Below are positions 31,440 through 40,920 of a DNA stretch of 64,000 bases, piece after piece. Position numbers and translations under genes: made by a program. The DNA lies in contig NZ_CP036265.1 of assembly GCF_007743815.1 (NCBI RefSeq), forward strand, positions 2,870,823 through 2,934,822, read 5' to 3'. The notes under the pieces are model-generated. The model was not told the origin of the DNA. It saw only the letters and a program-made list of their open reading frames with translations, and ran no database searches. Position 1 is the first letter of the stretch, and every line of letters starts with the position of its first letter. This DNA comes from Alienimonas californiensis. Its GTDB lineage: Bacteria > Planctomycetota > Planctomycetia > Planctomycetales > Planctomycetaceae.

Positions 31440-33215
31440 CTCGAACAGGCCGTCGAAAAGGCGCCCGGCGACGCCCGGCTGCGGCGGGCGCTGATCGCCC
31501 AGCTGCTGCGGGCCGCGGAGTACGCCGCCGCCGCGGAGCAGTTCAAAACCCTCGACGAGCAGACCCCCGGCGACGCCGACACCCTCCGCGACTGGGGTTC
31601 GGTCCTGCTGGGAGATCCGTCCCGGTCCGACGCCGAACGGTTGGCCGCGGCCAAGGCGATCTGGCAGCGGCTGTTGGAGGAGCGGGGCGAGGACCCGGTC
31701 GCCGTGACCCGGGTGGCGGACTGGCTGCGGCAGGCGGGCGACGCGGAGGGCGCCAAGGCCCTCTACCGCCGGGCCGCGGAGTTGGCGCCGGAGGACCCCC
31801 GCTACCGGGAGTACCTGGGCGAATACCTGCACGTGCTGGGGGAGTCGGAGGCGGCGGTGGCCGTGTGGACGGAACTGGCCGCCGGCGAGAACAGGGGAGT
31901 GAAGACGCTGGCCCGGCTGTCGGAGGTGCTGGGCGGGTTCGGCTACGACGAGCGGGCCGCCTCCGCGGCCGCGGAGGCGGACGCGCTGGACGTGAAGGAG
32001 GCCGGCACGGCCGACCCGACGGCGGGGGCCTTGGAGTTCGCGGACCGGATGCGGTTCGCGGAGCTGTTCAGCCGGGCCGGCCGGGCGGACGCCGCCGAGG
32101 GGCAGATCGCCAAGGCGGAGGCGCTGGCGGTGACGCTCGAGGAACGCCGGGCGGCTCTCAATGCCGCCATCGACGCCGACCAGGCCGCCGACCGGCTAGA
32201 AGATCGCATTGAGGAACTGAAGGCGACCGCCGCCGCTGAACCGCAGAACGCGGACGTGCGACTGCGGCTGGCGTTGTATCAGGACGCCGCCGGCGACCCG
32301 GCGCTCGCCGCGGCGAGCGCCGCCGAAGCGTCGGCCCTCGCCCCCGCCGACGTGATCGTTCTGGCCACGCTGACGGAGCTACAGGAGCAGGCGGGGTTCA
32401 CCGCGGACGCCGCGGCGAGCGCCCGCCGCCTCGCCGGTCTGGACCGGCAGCGCCGGGCGGACCACCTCATGCGGCTGGCCGAACTGCAACTGCGGCTCGG
32501 GCAGCAGGCGGACGCCCTCCGCACGGCCCGGGAGGTCGTCGCCGGGGCGCCCGGCAGCCCGGAGGCGCTGGCGTTTCTCTCCCGCGTCGCCTTCCGCACG
32601 GGCGACGAGGAGGCCGGCTTCGACGCCCTCCGCCGGGCCGCCCGCAACGCGACCCGCGACGCCGGCCCGCTTCTGGCACTCGCCGACGCCCTCGCCGAAC
32701 GCTTTCGCACCGACGAGGCCGTCGAACTGCTCTGGCGGGCGTTCGCGGACGACTCGTTCGCGAACGCCGCACCCGCGGTCGTCGTCACCGACACGAACCG
32801 TTCCGGCGCCGCCGAACCGTCGCGGCTCGCCCCGCCGGAACTGGATGCGATGCGGTCCGCGACGTTGCGGCTGCTCACCGATCGTCCCGCGGACGTGCCC
32901 GGGGCGTTCGCGGCGGCGGCGAAGGTTCGCGTGTGGGCGGCGGGGCGGTTGGAGCAGTCCAAAGGCTCGCCCAACCTCGCCCGGCCCGCCCAGCGGGCGA
33001 TCTTGGCGAACCTGCTGCTCGCTCAGACCGCCCTGGAGCGGCCGGAGCACCGGGACGCCGCCCGCGCCGAGTTCGCCGCGCTGGAGGAATGGGCGAACGC
33101 GCACGGCCGGATCGGCCAAGAGTACCTCTCGATGATCCGCGAACTGCACAAGCAGGCCGACGGCGCGGGGGCGGCGTCCGCCGACGAGGCGGCGACCGAG
33201 GCGCCCGCCCCCTGA
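31440..33215 (+). CDS. TPR-repeat protein, C-terminal part after the in-frame TAG
   Basis: The continuation of the TPR gene in the same frame, 591 residues up to TGA at 33213-33215. Repeats are clear (AKAIWQRLLEERGEDPVAV, GAKALYRRAAELAPEDPRYR, AVAVWTELAAGENRGVKT). If the TAG is real, the first start codon available is TTG 31641, which would give a 524-residue protein without a signal peptide, so this half would stay in the cytoplasm and probably be non-functional. TPR proteins of this size in planctomycetes usually serve as scaffolds. Base composition does not change across the stop. Confidence 0.7.
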   Translation, partial: LEQAVEKAPGDARLRRALIAQLLRAAEYAAAAEQFKTLDEQTPGDADTLRDWGSVLLGDPSRSDAERLAAAKAIWQRLLEERGEDPVAVTRVADWLRQAGDAEGAKALYRRAAELAPEDPRYREYLGEYLHVLGESEAAVAVWTELAAGENRGVKTLARLSEVLGGFGYDERAASAAAEADALDVKEAGTADPTAGALEFADRMRFAELFSRAGRADAAEGQIAKAEALAVTLEERRAALNAAIDADQAADRLEDRIEELKATAAAEPQNADVRLRLALYQDAAGDPALAAASAAEASALAPADVIVLATLTELQEQAGFTADAAASARRLAGLDRQRRADHLMRLAELQLRLGQQADALRTAREVVAGAPGSPEALAFLSRVAFRTGDEEAGFDALRRAARNATRDAGPLLALADALAERFRTDEAVELLWRAFADDSFANAAPAVVVTDTNRSGAAEPSRLAPPELDAMRSATLRLLTDRPADVPGAFAAAAKVRVWAAGRLEQSKGSPNLARPAQRAILANLLLAQTALERPEHRDAARAEFAALEEWANAHGRIGQEYLSMIRELHKQADGAGAASADEAATEAPAP

Positions 33216-33230
33216 CCGGCCCGCCGCCTG

Positions 33231-33261
33231 AACGGCCGCGGTGGGGGGGCCGGCGGCCGTT
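33231..33261. terminator. Hairpin between convergent genes
   Basis: AACGGCCGC (33231-33239) pairs perfectly with GCGGCCGTT (33253-33261). It sits between the TPR gene and the convergent coiled-coil gene and runs into the stop codon of the latter (33260-33262). It may act in both directions, although no T-run follows. Confidence 0.45.
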
Positions 33262-34843
33262 ACTCCGCCGCGTCCATCGCCGCCCGGTCGGCGGCGGTGG
33301 GGCGGATCGACTCGAAGTAGTCGCGGATCAGCTGGCGGTGGCCCAGCGGGATCTCCTCGTTCTCGAGGACCTCCTCCGACCGCTTCTGATACTCGGCGTA
33401 CCGCTCGGCGTAGCCGCGGCGGGCGGTCTCGCGGCCCTCGGGGCTGTTGGAGGTTTCGTAATCGCTGGGGCCGTCGCCGGCGGTCCCGGTGATCTCCTCC
33501 TGCTGACGGGCGCCGTCCAGCAGGGAGGCCGGATCGTTCACGTTCCCGGCGTCCTTCATCCCGAAGTTGTTCGACGGCGAGTTCGAACGGTTCCCCTGGC
33601 CGCGGGCCGTGCTATTTTTCGAGCTCTTGCACTGCCCCCCTTTGCAGAGACTCGAGCCGCAGCTCTTGCAGGCGGAGTTTGACATGCAGGCGGCGCACTG
33701 CGACTTGCACTCGCTGAGCCGGTCGAGCTGACGGCATAGGGCGTCGTTCATCTTCTGCTTCGCCGCGGCCTGCTTCATCTGTTTGGAAAGCGATTTCGCC
33801 CCGTTGGAGGCCTTGGACGCGTTACCCTCGTTCATGCCGTCGGCCATCTGCTGGGTGGCGTCGGACATCTGGCTCAGGCCGGCCGCGGACATCGCCTCGG
33901 CGGCTTTGCGCATCCGCTCGGCGGCGGCTTTGCGCTCGCGGCGGGGGGCGTCGGCGGGGGCGGCCTCCTCCAGCAACTGGGCGGCCTGTTCGAAGTTCTC
34001 CTGCTTGAGGGCCTCGGCGGCGGGACGCAGGGCCTCGGCGGCCTCCATCGCCGCGGCGAGCGCCTGCAGGTTCGCCGTCACCGCGGCGCTGCTTTCGTCG
34101 GTCCGCTGTCGGATCGATTCCTCCATGCGGGACAGTTCCGCCAGCGCCTCGCGGGCATCGGTCGTCGACTCCCTCATCTGTTCGAGGTGCTCGCGGAGTT
34201 CCTCAATGAGCTCCTCCAGCTCCGGTGTCGACTGCTCCGCGGTCTCCTCCTCCAGTTCGTCAATCTGGGCCTCCACGTCCGCGGCGATCGCCAGCAGGTC
34301 CTCGTTCGGGCCGGCGACCTCTGCGGAGGCCTGCCGGGGGGCCGGGAACAGGGCGAGGCCCACGACCGCGGCGACCGCCAGCGAACCGACCGCCAGCCGA
34401 CGGCCCGGGCGGAAGGGCACCACTGCCGCCGGCTCCACCGTCCGCAGGCGTTCCGCAGCGTCGGAGCGTTGCAGCGACGCCCAGGGGGAATCGGTCTTCG
34501 ACCAGGCCAGCGCCGTCGTCGCCCGGTCCTTCAGGCCGTAGTGGGCGTCCACCGCGGCGGCCGCCCGGTTCAGTCCGCTGGCCCACAGCAGTCCGGCCAG
34601 AGCCCCGATCACCGGCCCGGCCGCCAGCGCCGCGAGCGCGGCCCACGGGGGAACGGTCGCGGCCCCGGTGACGTTCAGCACGCCCAGCATCGCCCCGACG
34701 ACGGCCGAGGGCACCAGCCCCCACGCGGCCCAGCGGCCGGCCCGGGCCAGCCGCTGCCGGGTGCGGACGCGGGCCAGCGGCCCGGCGATCGCGTCATTCG
34801 TGACGGCGCCGACGGGGGCGGACGGCGGGGTGCGGTCGGTCAT
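33260..34843 (-). CDS. Membrane-anchored coiled-coil protein with Cys-rich cluster
   Basis: A 527-residue protein. Two pairs of hydrophobic helices lie in the first 190 residues (WAAWGLVPSAVVGAMLGVLN; AALAALAAGPVIGALAGLLW; LAVGSLAVAAVVGLALFP). A long acidic coiled coil (about 215-400) follows. Then comes a compact Cys-rich segment with about eleven Cys in 40 residues (CRQLDRLSECKSQCAACMSN, then CKSCGSSLC and KGGQC), and a Ser/Asn-rich stretch. Some spacing (CxxxCxxC) looks metal- or disulfide-competent. I do not recognise a family; the first part resembles proteins found after VWA/BatA genes in planctomycetes. It is the last gene of the MoxR/VWA series on this strand. Confidence 0.82.
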   Translation of the reverse strand: MTDRTPPSAPVGAVTNDAIAGPLARVRTRQRLARAGRWAAWGLVPSAVVGAMLGVLNVTGAATVPPWAALAALAAGPVIGALAGLLWASGLNRAAAAVDAHYGLKDRATTALAWSKTDSPWASLQRSDAAERLRTVEPAAVVPFRPGRRLAVGSLAVAAVVGLALFPAPRQASAEVAGPNEDLLAIAADVEAQIDELEEETAEQSTPELEELIEELREHLEQMRESTTDAREALAELSRMEESIRQRTDESSAAVTANLQALAAAMEAAEALRPAAEALKQENFEQAAQLLEEAAPADAPRRERKAAAERMRKAAEAMSAAGLSQMSDATQQMADGMNEGNASKASNGAKSLSKQMKQAAAKQKMNDALCRQLDRLSECKSQCAACMSNSACKSCGSSLCKGGQCKSSKNSTARGQGNRSNSPSNNFGMKDAGNVNDPASLLDGARQQEEITGTAGDGPSDYETSNSPEGRETARRGYAERYAEYQKRSEEVLENEEIPLGHRQLIRDYFESIRPTAADRAAMDAAE

Positions 34844-34958
34844 CGGGGCAAGGCGGGGAGAGAGCGGGGCGGCGGATTGTAACGGAGCGACGTCTGTCAA
34901 TGGGACACGTTCCCGGCGGCATTGGGGCGACTCTCTAATCCCGAACCGCCCCCTGTCC

Positions 34959-34981
34959 CCCCTCTCCCTCAGGGAGAGGGG
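34959..34981. repeat. REP-like hairpin, copy 1
   Basis: CCCCTCTCCC (34959-34968) pairs perfectly with GGGAGAGGGG (34972-34981) over a 3-nt loop, followed by GCCGGGGGTGAGGGTGA. This short palindrome with its G-rich flank is a commonly seen bacterial intergenic repeat type. Confidence 0.7.
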
Positions 34982-35099
34982 CCGGGGGTGAGGGTGACGG
35001 ACGGTTCGCCCGTTTCCGTTCGTGCGGTGAAGAATCGTTGAACCGAAGAGCAGACGGTCGGTGAGCGTCGTGCGTGCGTCGTTGCCCCCTCACCCCCTA

Positions 35100-35127
35100 C
35101 CCCTCTCCCCCAAAAGGGGGAGAGGGG
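35100..35127. repeat. REP-like hairpin, copy 2, inverted, with T-run
   Basis: CCCCTCTCCCCC (35100-35111) pairs perfectly with GGGGGAGAGGGG (35116-35127) around an AAAA loop. It is preceded by CCCTCACCCCCTA, the complement-like flank of copy 1, so the two copies face each other. TTTTT at 35135-35139 makes it terminator-like on the plus strand. Confidence 0.7.
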
Positions 35128-35148
35128 AGGACGGTTTTTCTAGATCGC

Positions 35149-37830
35149 TTACCCCGCCGGTCGCAGGCGGGACCACAGGGCCGGGACGTCGACGCGGCGG
35201 AGGGCGACGTCCAGCAGCCAGAGGGCCAATGCGGTCGCCAGCAGGTACGGCCAGAGCGGCAGCGGGTCCGGGGCGGTGGCGTCGTCGGGGGCGAAGATCT
35301 CGGCGGGGGCCGGGTCGAACGTCCCGCCGCCGGCGCTGGCGACGGCCCTCAGCAGCGTGTCGTTCGTGGGGCGGAGCCTCAGTTCCTCCGGATAGCCGAC
35401 GGTCACGCCGCGGCTCTGCCGGGTGACGACGCGGCCGTCGACGCTCTGCACGATCTCCGCGTGGTAGGCCCCGTTCTGACCGCCGCGGTCCGTGGAGACG
35501 GGAAACTCCGCCTCGTACCGGCCGGGGGCCGTCTGCCGGGCGGGCACGGTGCGGGAGCCGAGTGTCGGGTCGATGACCGTCACCTCAGTCGTCGCATCGT
35601 TCCGCCAGCCGCCGGCGGGGTCGGCGGCGTCGAGGATCATGCGGACCGAATCGCCGGTGCGGGTCATCTGCACGGTGGTCCCCGTGCCGCCGCCCTTCCG
35701 CATGGCGTGCCGCAGGATCTGCGCCCAGAACGGCCCGAAACCCTCCCACGGCAGCCACTCCGCGGCCCAGCGGGGGCCGGCGTCGGAGGTGAAGGCCACG
35801 CTCCAGCCCAGCCCGTAGCGCCACCAGGCCAGTAGCGGGTCGCCGGACTCCGTGCCGAGGATCACCTCCGCCGTCGCCTTGGGGCGGGTGACGACGTAGC
35901 CCAGCAGGAACGGGGCGCTTTCCATGTCCACGCCCCCCAGGGCCGCCGTCGGGCGGAGCACCTGCGGGACGAACGGCTCCTCGTTAATGGCGCTTTTGGA
36001 GGCGGTGACCGTCTCCTTGGCGAAGATCTGCGGGATATTGCCGGGGTCGTCGGAGAAGTAACTGCGGCCGCCGCCGGTCTGGGCGATCTGCTCCAGGAGA
36101 TTCATGTCCGCCCCCTGACCGACGCCCACCGTGGAGACCGTCACGCGGTCGGCGACGAGGTCCCGGGTGACGCCGTCAAAGTCGCCGGGGGAACTCTGGC
36201 CGTCGGTCAGGATGATGACGTGCTTGAGCTTGGCGGCGGCCCGGCGGAGGGCGTCGCGGGCCTCGGTCATGGCAGGGTAGAGGCTCGTTCCCCCGCCGGC
36301 CCCGATGGAGGCGATGCCGTTCGTCAGCGCCACGCTGTCCGAGGCGGGCCGAATGTCCGCCACCCAGGTCGGCGAGCCGTCGAAGGCCACCACGCCCAGC
36401 TGGTCCTTCGCCCCCAGTAACTCCACCGCGGCGACGGCGGCGTCCTTGGCCAACTCCATCTTCATCCCGCCCATGGAACCGCTTTTGTCGATGATCAGAA
36501 CCATCGCCAGCGAGGGCTTCTCCTTCTCCTTTTCGAAGTCGGACCGCACCGGCAACACCTCTTCCAGCACGCTGCGGTAGTACCCGCCGAGGCCGAAGCT
36601 CTGGTCGCCGCCGAGCATCATCAGGCCGCCGCCGAGATCGCGGACGTAGGTCCGCATCACTTCCATCTGCCGACTCGTCAGGTCGGTGGCCGGGACGTTG
36701 GCGAGCACGATCACCTCGTAGTTCTGCAAATCGGCGACGTCCTCCGGCACGCCGCGGGGCGGGCGGACGTCCACCTCCACGTCCTCCTCGCCCAAGGCCC
36801 AGACGAAGCTGCGGGCGGCGTCCGGGGCGGAGTCGATCAGGAGCACCCGCGGCTTGCCGGCGGCGTAGACCAGCCCGGTTGCGGCGTTGTTGTCCACCAG
36901 CGCGTCCTGCTTCGCCCCGCTGATGCGGACGGTGTATTCGGCGAGGCGATCTCGTTCGACCGTTTGTCGGAACTGGAAGCGGTTCTCCCCGGGTTCGAGC
37001 TTTTGCTTTTCAGACACGACCTTCAGCGGGCCGCGGAAGACTTCGACCGTCACCTCGTCGGCGTGATTGGAGTCCACGGCGACCTCCATGAAGAACGGCT
37101 CCCCGCGGGCCACCTGGGCGGGGACGACGACCTCGGAAACGGCCACCTCCGGCCCGTCGCGGGTGGGCAGAGGAACGACGTCGATGCGGTCGCCGCGGCC
37201 GGACTGGGCCTGGGCGAGGGCAGCCGCGACGGCGTCGCCGGCGGTTTCATTGCCGTCGGAAAGCAGCACCACCCGCCGCACCTTGTCCGGCGGCGCCGCG
37301 GCGAGGGCCGTCCGCAGTGCCGCGGCGATCGCCGTCCCCTTCGCCCCTTCGTCTCCGCCGTCCTCACCCTGGTTCCCTGCTTCGCCGTCGCCGCCAGGCG
37401 GCGCGTCCCCCTGCGAGTCCTGACGAGGGGCAAGGTACGCCGTCAGCGAGACCGGCTCTCCCGCCTCCGCGGCAAACGGCAGCACGACCGCCTCGACCCC
37501 CGCCGGCGGCTCGCCGACGGATTTCAGAAAGGTTCGCACGCGGTCGGACCCGTCCGCCTGCTGTACGGAGAGCGATTCGTCCGCCACGAACACCACGTAC
37601 CGTTCGTCCGTCGGCCGCAGCAGGGTGAGCCCGGCGAGGGCCAACACCAGCAGCACGACGACCACTGACCGCACGACCAGCGAGGCGATCCGCTGGCCGC
37701 GGTCGAAGTCGACGAGGCTGCGGCGGTACAGGAACCACAGCGCCGGGAGCAACGCCAGCCCCAGCAACCACTCCGGCCGGAGCAGATCGAGGGCGTACGC
37801 GGACAGGTCGGCGGCGGAAGAATCGTTCAT
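35149..37830 (-). CDS. Membrane protein with glutamine-amidotransferase-like and VWA domains
   Basis: An 893-residue protein. Two N-terminal membrane helices (LLGLALLPALWFL; IASLVVRSVVVVLLVLALAG) precede a VWA-like region (VVFVADESLSVQ; VVLLSDGNETAGDAV). A gatase-type segment (LGGGLMMLGGDQSFGLGGYY) follows, then a second VWA domain with an intact MIDAS (IIDKSGSMGG about residue 450; ILTDGQSSPGD). A C-terminal helix (LPLWPYLLATALALWLLDV) anchors the end. These COG5426-like proteins accompany MoxR/DUF58/BatA genes and are thought to act in envelope assembly or stress tolerance. It lies 70 bp downstream of the SIMPL gene on the same strand. Confidence 0.9.
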   Translation of the reverse strand: MNDSSAADLSAYALDLLRPEWLLGLALLPALWFLYRRSLVDFDRGQRIASLVVRSVVVVLLVLALAGLTLLRPTDERYVVFVADESLSVQQADGSDRVRTFLKSVGEPPAGVEAVVLPFAAEAGEPVSLTAYLAPRQDSQGDAPPGGDGEAGNQGEDGGDEGAKGTAIAAALRTALAAAPPDKVRRVVLLSDGNETAGDAVAAALAQAQSGRGDRIDVVPLPTRDGPEVAVSEVVVPAQVARGEPFFMEVAVDSNHADEVTVEVFRGPLKVVSEKQKLEPGENRFQFRQTVERDRLAEYTVRISGAKQDALVDNNAATGLVYAAGKPRVLLIDSAPDAARSFVWALGEEDVEVDVRPPRGVPEDVADLQNYEVIVLANVPATDLTSRQMEVMRTYVRDLGGGLMMLGGDQSFGLGGYYRSVLEEVLPVRSDFEKEKEKPSLAMVLIIDKSGSMGGMKMELAKDAAVAAVELLGAKDQLGVVAFDGSPTWVADIRPASDSVALTNGIASIGAGGGTSLYPAMTEARDALRRAAAKLKHVIILTDGQSSPGDFDGVTRDLVADRVTVSTVGVGQGADMNLLEQIAQTGGGRSYFSDDPGNIPQIFAKETVTASKSAINEEPFVPQVLRPTAALGGVDMESAPFLLGYVVTRPKATAEVILGTESGDPLLAWWRYGLGWSVAFTSDAGPRWAAEWLPWEGFGPFWAQILRHAMRKGGGTGTTVQMTRTGDSVRMILDAADPAGGWRNDATTEVTVIDPTLGSRTVPARQTAPGRYEAEFPVSTDRGGQNGAYHAEIVQSVDGRVVTRQSRGVTVGYPEELRLRPTNDTLLRAVASAGGGTFDPAPAEIFAPDDATAPDPLPLWPYLLATALALWLLDVALRRVDVPALWSRLRPAG

Positions 37831-37900
37831 GCGGAGCCGCGGCGCGACGGGGCGGGGGGCCGGCGTTCAGGAGTCGGGGGGAGCGTCTCGGACGGGCCGT

Positions 37901-38830
37901 TCAGCGAACCGCCGGGGCCGGGGCGGCGGGAGGGCCGGTCGGCCGGCCGGGGGCGGCGAAGTACAGCCGAACCGTGGAGACGACCTCGATCTCCCGCCGG
38001 CCGGGCATGGTCGGGTTCACCTCGTCCACGTCCGCGAACAGGCCGCGGTAGTACACCTGGAGCGGCCGCGGCGCCGGGACGCGGGTCAGGCCGTCGCGGT
38101 CGTAATAGGTCCGGGCGCCGTCCTCGGCCTGCGGCAGGCTGCGGTACAGTTCGTGCGGGAACAGGATGCGGGTCCCCTCCCAGACGTTGATCGGCTGCGG
38201 CCGTTCCTCGAACACGCTCAGCAACAGTTCGGCCTTCGCCTTCGCGGCGGCGAGGGCTTTGCGTTGGGCCTCGATCTGCTTCGCCGTCAGTTCGTCGCTC
38301 CAGTAATCGACCGCCAGCAGGTCGACGCCCTCGGCCCCGGCCGCCGCTTCGACCGCGGCGAGGGCGGCCGCTTCGTCCGGAACGGAAACGTGCAGGTTGT
38401 ACTGCACCCGCGTGCCGACGCGGTTCTCGGCCAGGAAGTCCTTCTGGTTCAGCCGTTCGACCGCCCAGGCGTAGACCGGGAAGGCGGCGATGAAGTCCGT
38501 GTCGATGTCCGCCGCCGCGACGCCGGAGGCTTCAAGCCGTGCCTTCGTCGCCGCCAGCAGGGTCCGTCCCGCGGCGTTCGCCTCGTCGGCGCTCTCGGCC
38601 TGGGCGGCGACGGCCAGCACCACGCGGAGCCGCGACGGGGGCACCCGCACCTCGGCGACGGCCTCCACGGTGATGACCCGCTCCGCGGCGGCCGGGTCCG
38701 GCGGTTCCAGCCCCTGGATCGGGGGCGCCTCCTCAGAACCGCCGCGGAGGCCGGCGAGCTGGGCCGGGGCGACGGTCGGCAGCGACGCCAGCGACAGGAC
38801 GACGGTCAGGGCACGGAGCGAGCGAATCAT
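37901..38830 (-). CDS. SIMPL (DUF541) domain secreted protein
   Basis: A 309-residue protein with a signal peptide (MIRSLRALTVVLSLASLPTVAPA). The SIMPL/DUF541 domain has VITVEAVAEVRVPPSRLRVV at its start, FENRVGT-like VQYNLHVSVPDEAA, and AKAKAELLLSVFEE. It ends with an immunoglobulin-like strand (EIEVVSTVRLYFAAPG) and a Pro-rich tail. Start ATG 38828-38830 precedes the signal. SIMPL proteins are periplasmic or outer-surface proteins of unclear function, some linked to oxidative-stress defence. It sits between two VWA-type genes of the MoxR series. Confidence 0.87.
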   Translation of the reverse strand: MIRSLRALTVVLSLASLPTVAPAQLAGLRGGSEEAPPIQGLEPPDPAAAERVITVEAVAEVRVPPSRLRVVLAVAAQAESADEANAAGRTLLAATKARLEASGVAAADIDTDFIAAFPVYAWAVERLNQKDFLAENRVGTRVQYNLHVSVPDEAAALAAVEAAAGAEGVDLLAVDYWSDELTAKQIEAQRKALAAAKAKAELLLSVFEERPQPINVWEGTRILFPHELYRSLPQAEDGARTYYDRDGLTRVPAPRPLQVYYRGLFADVDEVNPTMPGRREIEVVSTVRLYFAAPGRPTGPPAAPAPAVR

Positions 38831-38877
38831 GCGAGCCGGGGGGAAAGGGGAGACGACCGTCCGGGGCGGCGGCGAGA

Positions 38878-40893
38878 TCACTGGATGAACCGCCGCTGGT
38901 AGAGCCACCACTCGACGCCGACCAGCACCAGCGCGCCCGCCGCCAGCCAGACCCACCACGGCCGGCCGCCGGCCGTGCCGGCGGGGTCGGCGCCCTCGGA
39001 GGCCGGGGCGACCGTGCGGGTGTCGCTCTCCGTCGGGGCGGTGAGGTTCACGGCGACCGGGATCGTCTCCGCCGGCCAGTCGATCGCGTCAGAAGATGTG
39101 CCGGCGGTCGGTTCCTCGGCGTCATTCACCTCCGGCCGCCGCGGGGCGAGGCGCCAGAGGCCGGCCTCGGCCAGCGGACCGAGCGTCGCGGCGGTCAGCC
39201 CCGCCGGCAGTGGGCGGGCGGCGCCGGAGGGGGCGAACACGCTCCACTGCTCGCTGTCGGCCCCGTCCGGCAGCGGTACGGAGACGGTCGAACCCGTCGC
39301 GGCGGCGGGCCGCAGCTCGCCGGCGGCGTCGGTGAACCAGGTCAGGGCGTTGACGGCCAGAATCGGAAACGCCGTCCGCAGCGGCAGGTCGGTCGCGTCC
39401 AGATCGACCGCCAGCACGACCGCCTTGCCCCGCCCGCCGCCGTCGAGCGGCCGCCGCAGGGCGACCAGCAGCGGGGCGCCGGCCTCGGCGTCGGCGTCCC
39501 CCGCAGCGCCCACCTCGGCCGCGACCTCCGCCAGCACGGCGGCGTCGACGTTCGCTGCGAGGGTGAGGGGGCGCACCTTCGGCAGGTCGATCTGATCCAA
39601 CTGCACGTTCGCCAGCAGCGGGGAACCCTCGGCCTCCTCCGTCAGCCGCACGTTGGGGGCGACGATCTCCTCGCCCACCGTGAACAGGTCGCCGCCCTCG
39701 CGGGGGTCGATGAACCAGACCGGCCCGTCCGGCAACTCCTCCGGCACGACGCGGTGCAGCACGAGGATCGTCCCCGCCGGCAGTTCGTCCGGCGCCTCGC
39801 CCGTCACCGTCAGGTCGACCAGCGGGTTCGCGGCGAACACCTGCTGCAGAAACAGGTTGCCCGGCGTGACCAGCGCCACCGGCATGCGGTCCCGCGGCGG
39901 GAGCACGGCCCGGGCCTCGTCGTCCGCGGTCAGCAGGTTCGCCGGCGGGGCCGTCCCCGCCTCGTCTCCTCCCGCTTCGTCGTCTGCCTCGGCGTCGTCG
40001 AAGACCAGCCGGGCGACCAGTTCGCCGCCGGACTGACTCGTCTTCTCGAAGGTCCGCCGCCAGGTCTCGCCGGGGGCGAGGTCCAGCGGGACCGCGTCGA
40101 TACCGGCGCCGGCGAGGTCGAAGTCCAACCGGCACTCGACCGGGGCGTCGGCGAAGTTCGACACCTCCGCGAGGATCTCGTAACCGATCGGGTCGGTCAG
40201 GCTGCGGCGGGCCTGAAACGCGGTGATCGCCACGTTCCCCCCGGCGGCGCCGAAGGGCAGCAGGGCGACGTTGTCGTCCAGCGTCACCCCCTCCGGTTCC
40301 CGATCGGAGAACAGCAGCACGCGGCCGTTCTCCCGACCGGCGACCAGCCGGCGGGCCAAGGCGAGGGCGTCTGGCACGGCGCCGGGGGCGTCGGTCTGGG
40401 GCACGGCGTCGACCGCCTCGGCGAGCGTCGGCGGGTGGCCGGTCAGGCCGCAGGCGACCTCCGCGGCGGCGCCGGCGACGATGATCGCCGCGGCGTCCCG
40501 GTGCCGCAGTCCCTGCACCAGGTCCGCGGCCCGGGCCTTCGCGGCGTCCAGCCGACTGCCGGCACCGGGTTCGTCCGGGTTCGCCGGGGCGGCCATGCTG
40601 GCGGAGGCGTCGATCACCAGCACCAGCCTGCGGGCGGTGCGGGCCTCCGCATCGGTGAATGGGTCCGCCAAGGCCAGTGCCAGCAGGGCGACGAGCAATA
40701 ATTGAAAGAGAAGCGAGCCGAGGTGCCGCAGGCGTTCGAACGGGCTCCGCGGGGCCTTTTCCTGATAAACCCGGTCCCAGAACATCAGCGTGCTGACCGG
40801 CACCCGCCGTAGGCGGACCTTCAGCACGTACAACGCGATCACGGGAACCGCGAGGGCCAACCACCAGAGCATCGAGGGGGCGGCGAAGTTCAT
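38878..40893 (-). CDS. BatA-like aerotolerance protein with VWA domain
   Basis: A 671-residue membrane protein. The N-terminal aerotolerance-regulator unit holds two helices (MLWWLALAVPVIALYVLKV; LLFQLLLVALLALALADPF) around the FWDRVYQEKAPRSPFERLRH block. A VWA domain follows with a degenerate MIDAS (VIDASASMAAP) and LLFSDREPEG. The rest is a beta-rich extracytoplasmic region, and one C-terminal helix (WWVWLAAGALVLVGVEWWLY) closes it. Start ATG 40891-40893 was chosen over an upstream start. It follows the DUF58 gene after a palindromic element (40921-41017). Confidence 0.9.
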   Translation of the reverse strand: MNFAAPSMLWWLALAVPVIALYVLKVRLRRVPVSTLMFWDRVYQEKAPRSPFERLRHLGSLLFQLLLVALLALALADPFTDAEARTARRLVLVIDASASMAAPANPDEPGAGSRLDAAKARAADLVQGLRHRDAAAIIVAGAAAEVACGLTGHPPTLAEAVDAVPQTDAPGAVPDALALARRLVAGRENGRVLLFSDREPEGVTLDDNVALLPFGAAGGNVAITAFQARRSLTDPIGYEILAEVSNFADAPVECRLDFDLAGAGIDAVPLDLAPGETWRRTFEKTSQSGGELVARLVFDDAEADDEAGGDEAGTAPPANLLTADDEARAVLPPRDRMPVALVTPGNLFLQQVFAANPLVDLTVTGEAPDELPAGTILVLHRVVPEELPDGPVWFIDPREGGDLFTVGEEIVAPNVRLTEEAEGSPLLANVQLDQIDLPKVRPLTLAANVDAAVLAEVAAEVGAAGDADAEAGAPLLVALRRPLDGGGRGKAVVLAVDLDATDLPLRTAFPILAVNALTWFTDAAGELRPAAATGSTVSVPLPDGADSEQWSVFAPSGAARPLPAGLTAATLGPLAEAGLWRLAPRRPEVNDAEEPTAGTSSDAIDWPAETIPVAVNLTAPTESDTRTVAPASEGADPAGTAGGRPWWVWLAAGALVLVGVEWWLYQRRFIQ

Positions 40894-40920
40894 CGTTCCT
40901 CGCTCCGGCAAGGCTCTCCA

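Larger units (their letters stand above)
34844..35148. other. Intergenic region with two REP-like hairpins
   Basis: A 305-bp gap between two minus-strand genes. It holds no gene. It carries two oppositely arranged hairpin elements (listed separately) and could serve as terminator of the VWA gene and spacer before the coiled-coil gene. Confidence 0.6.

Noticed and set aside
33740..34790. Plus-strand Ser/Ala-rich frames opposite the coiled-coil gene
   Set aside because: Serine- and alanine-rich translations are what the reverse of a Glu/Ala coiled coil gives. No start context or domain.
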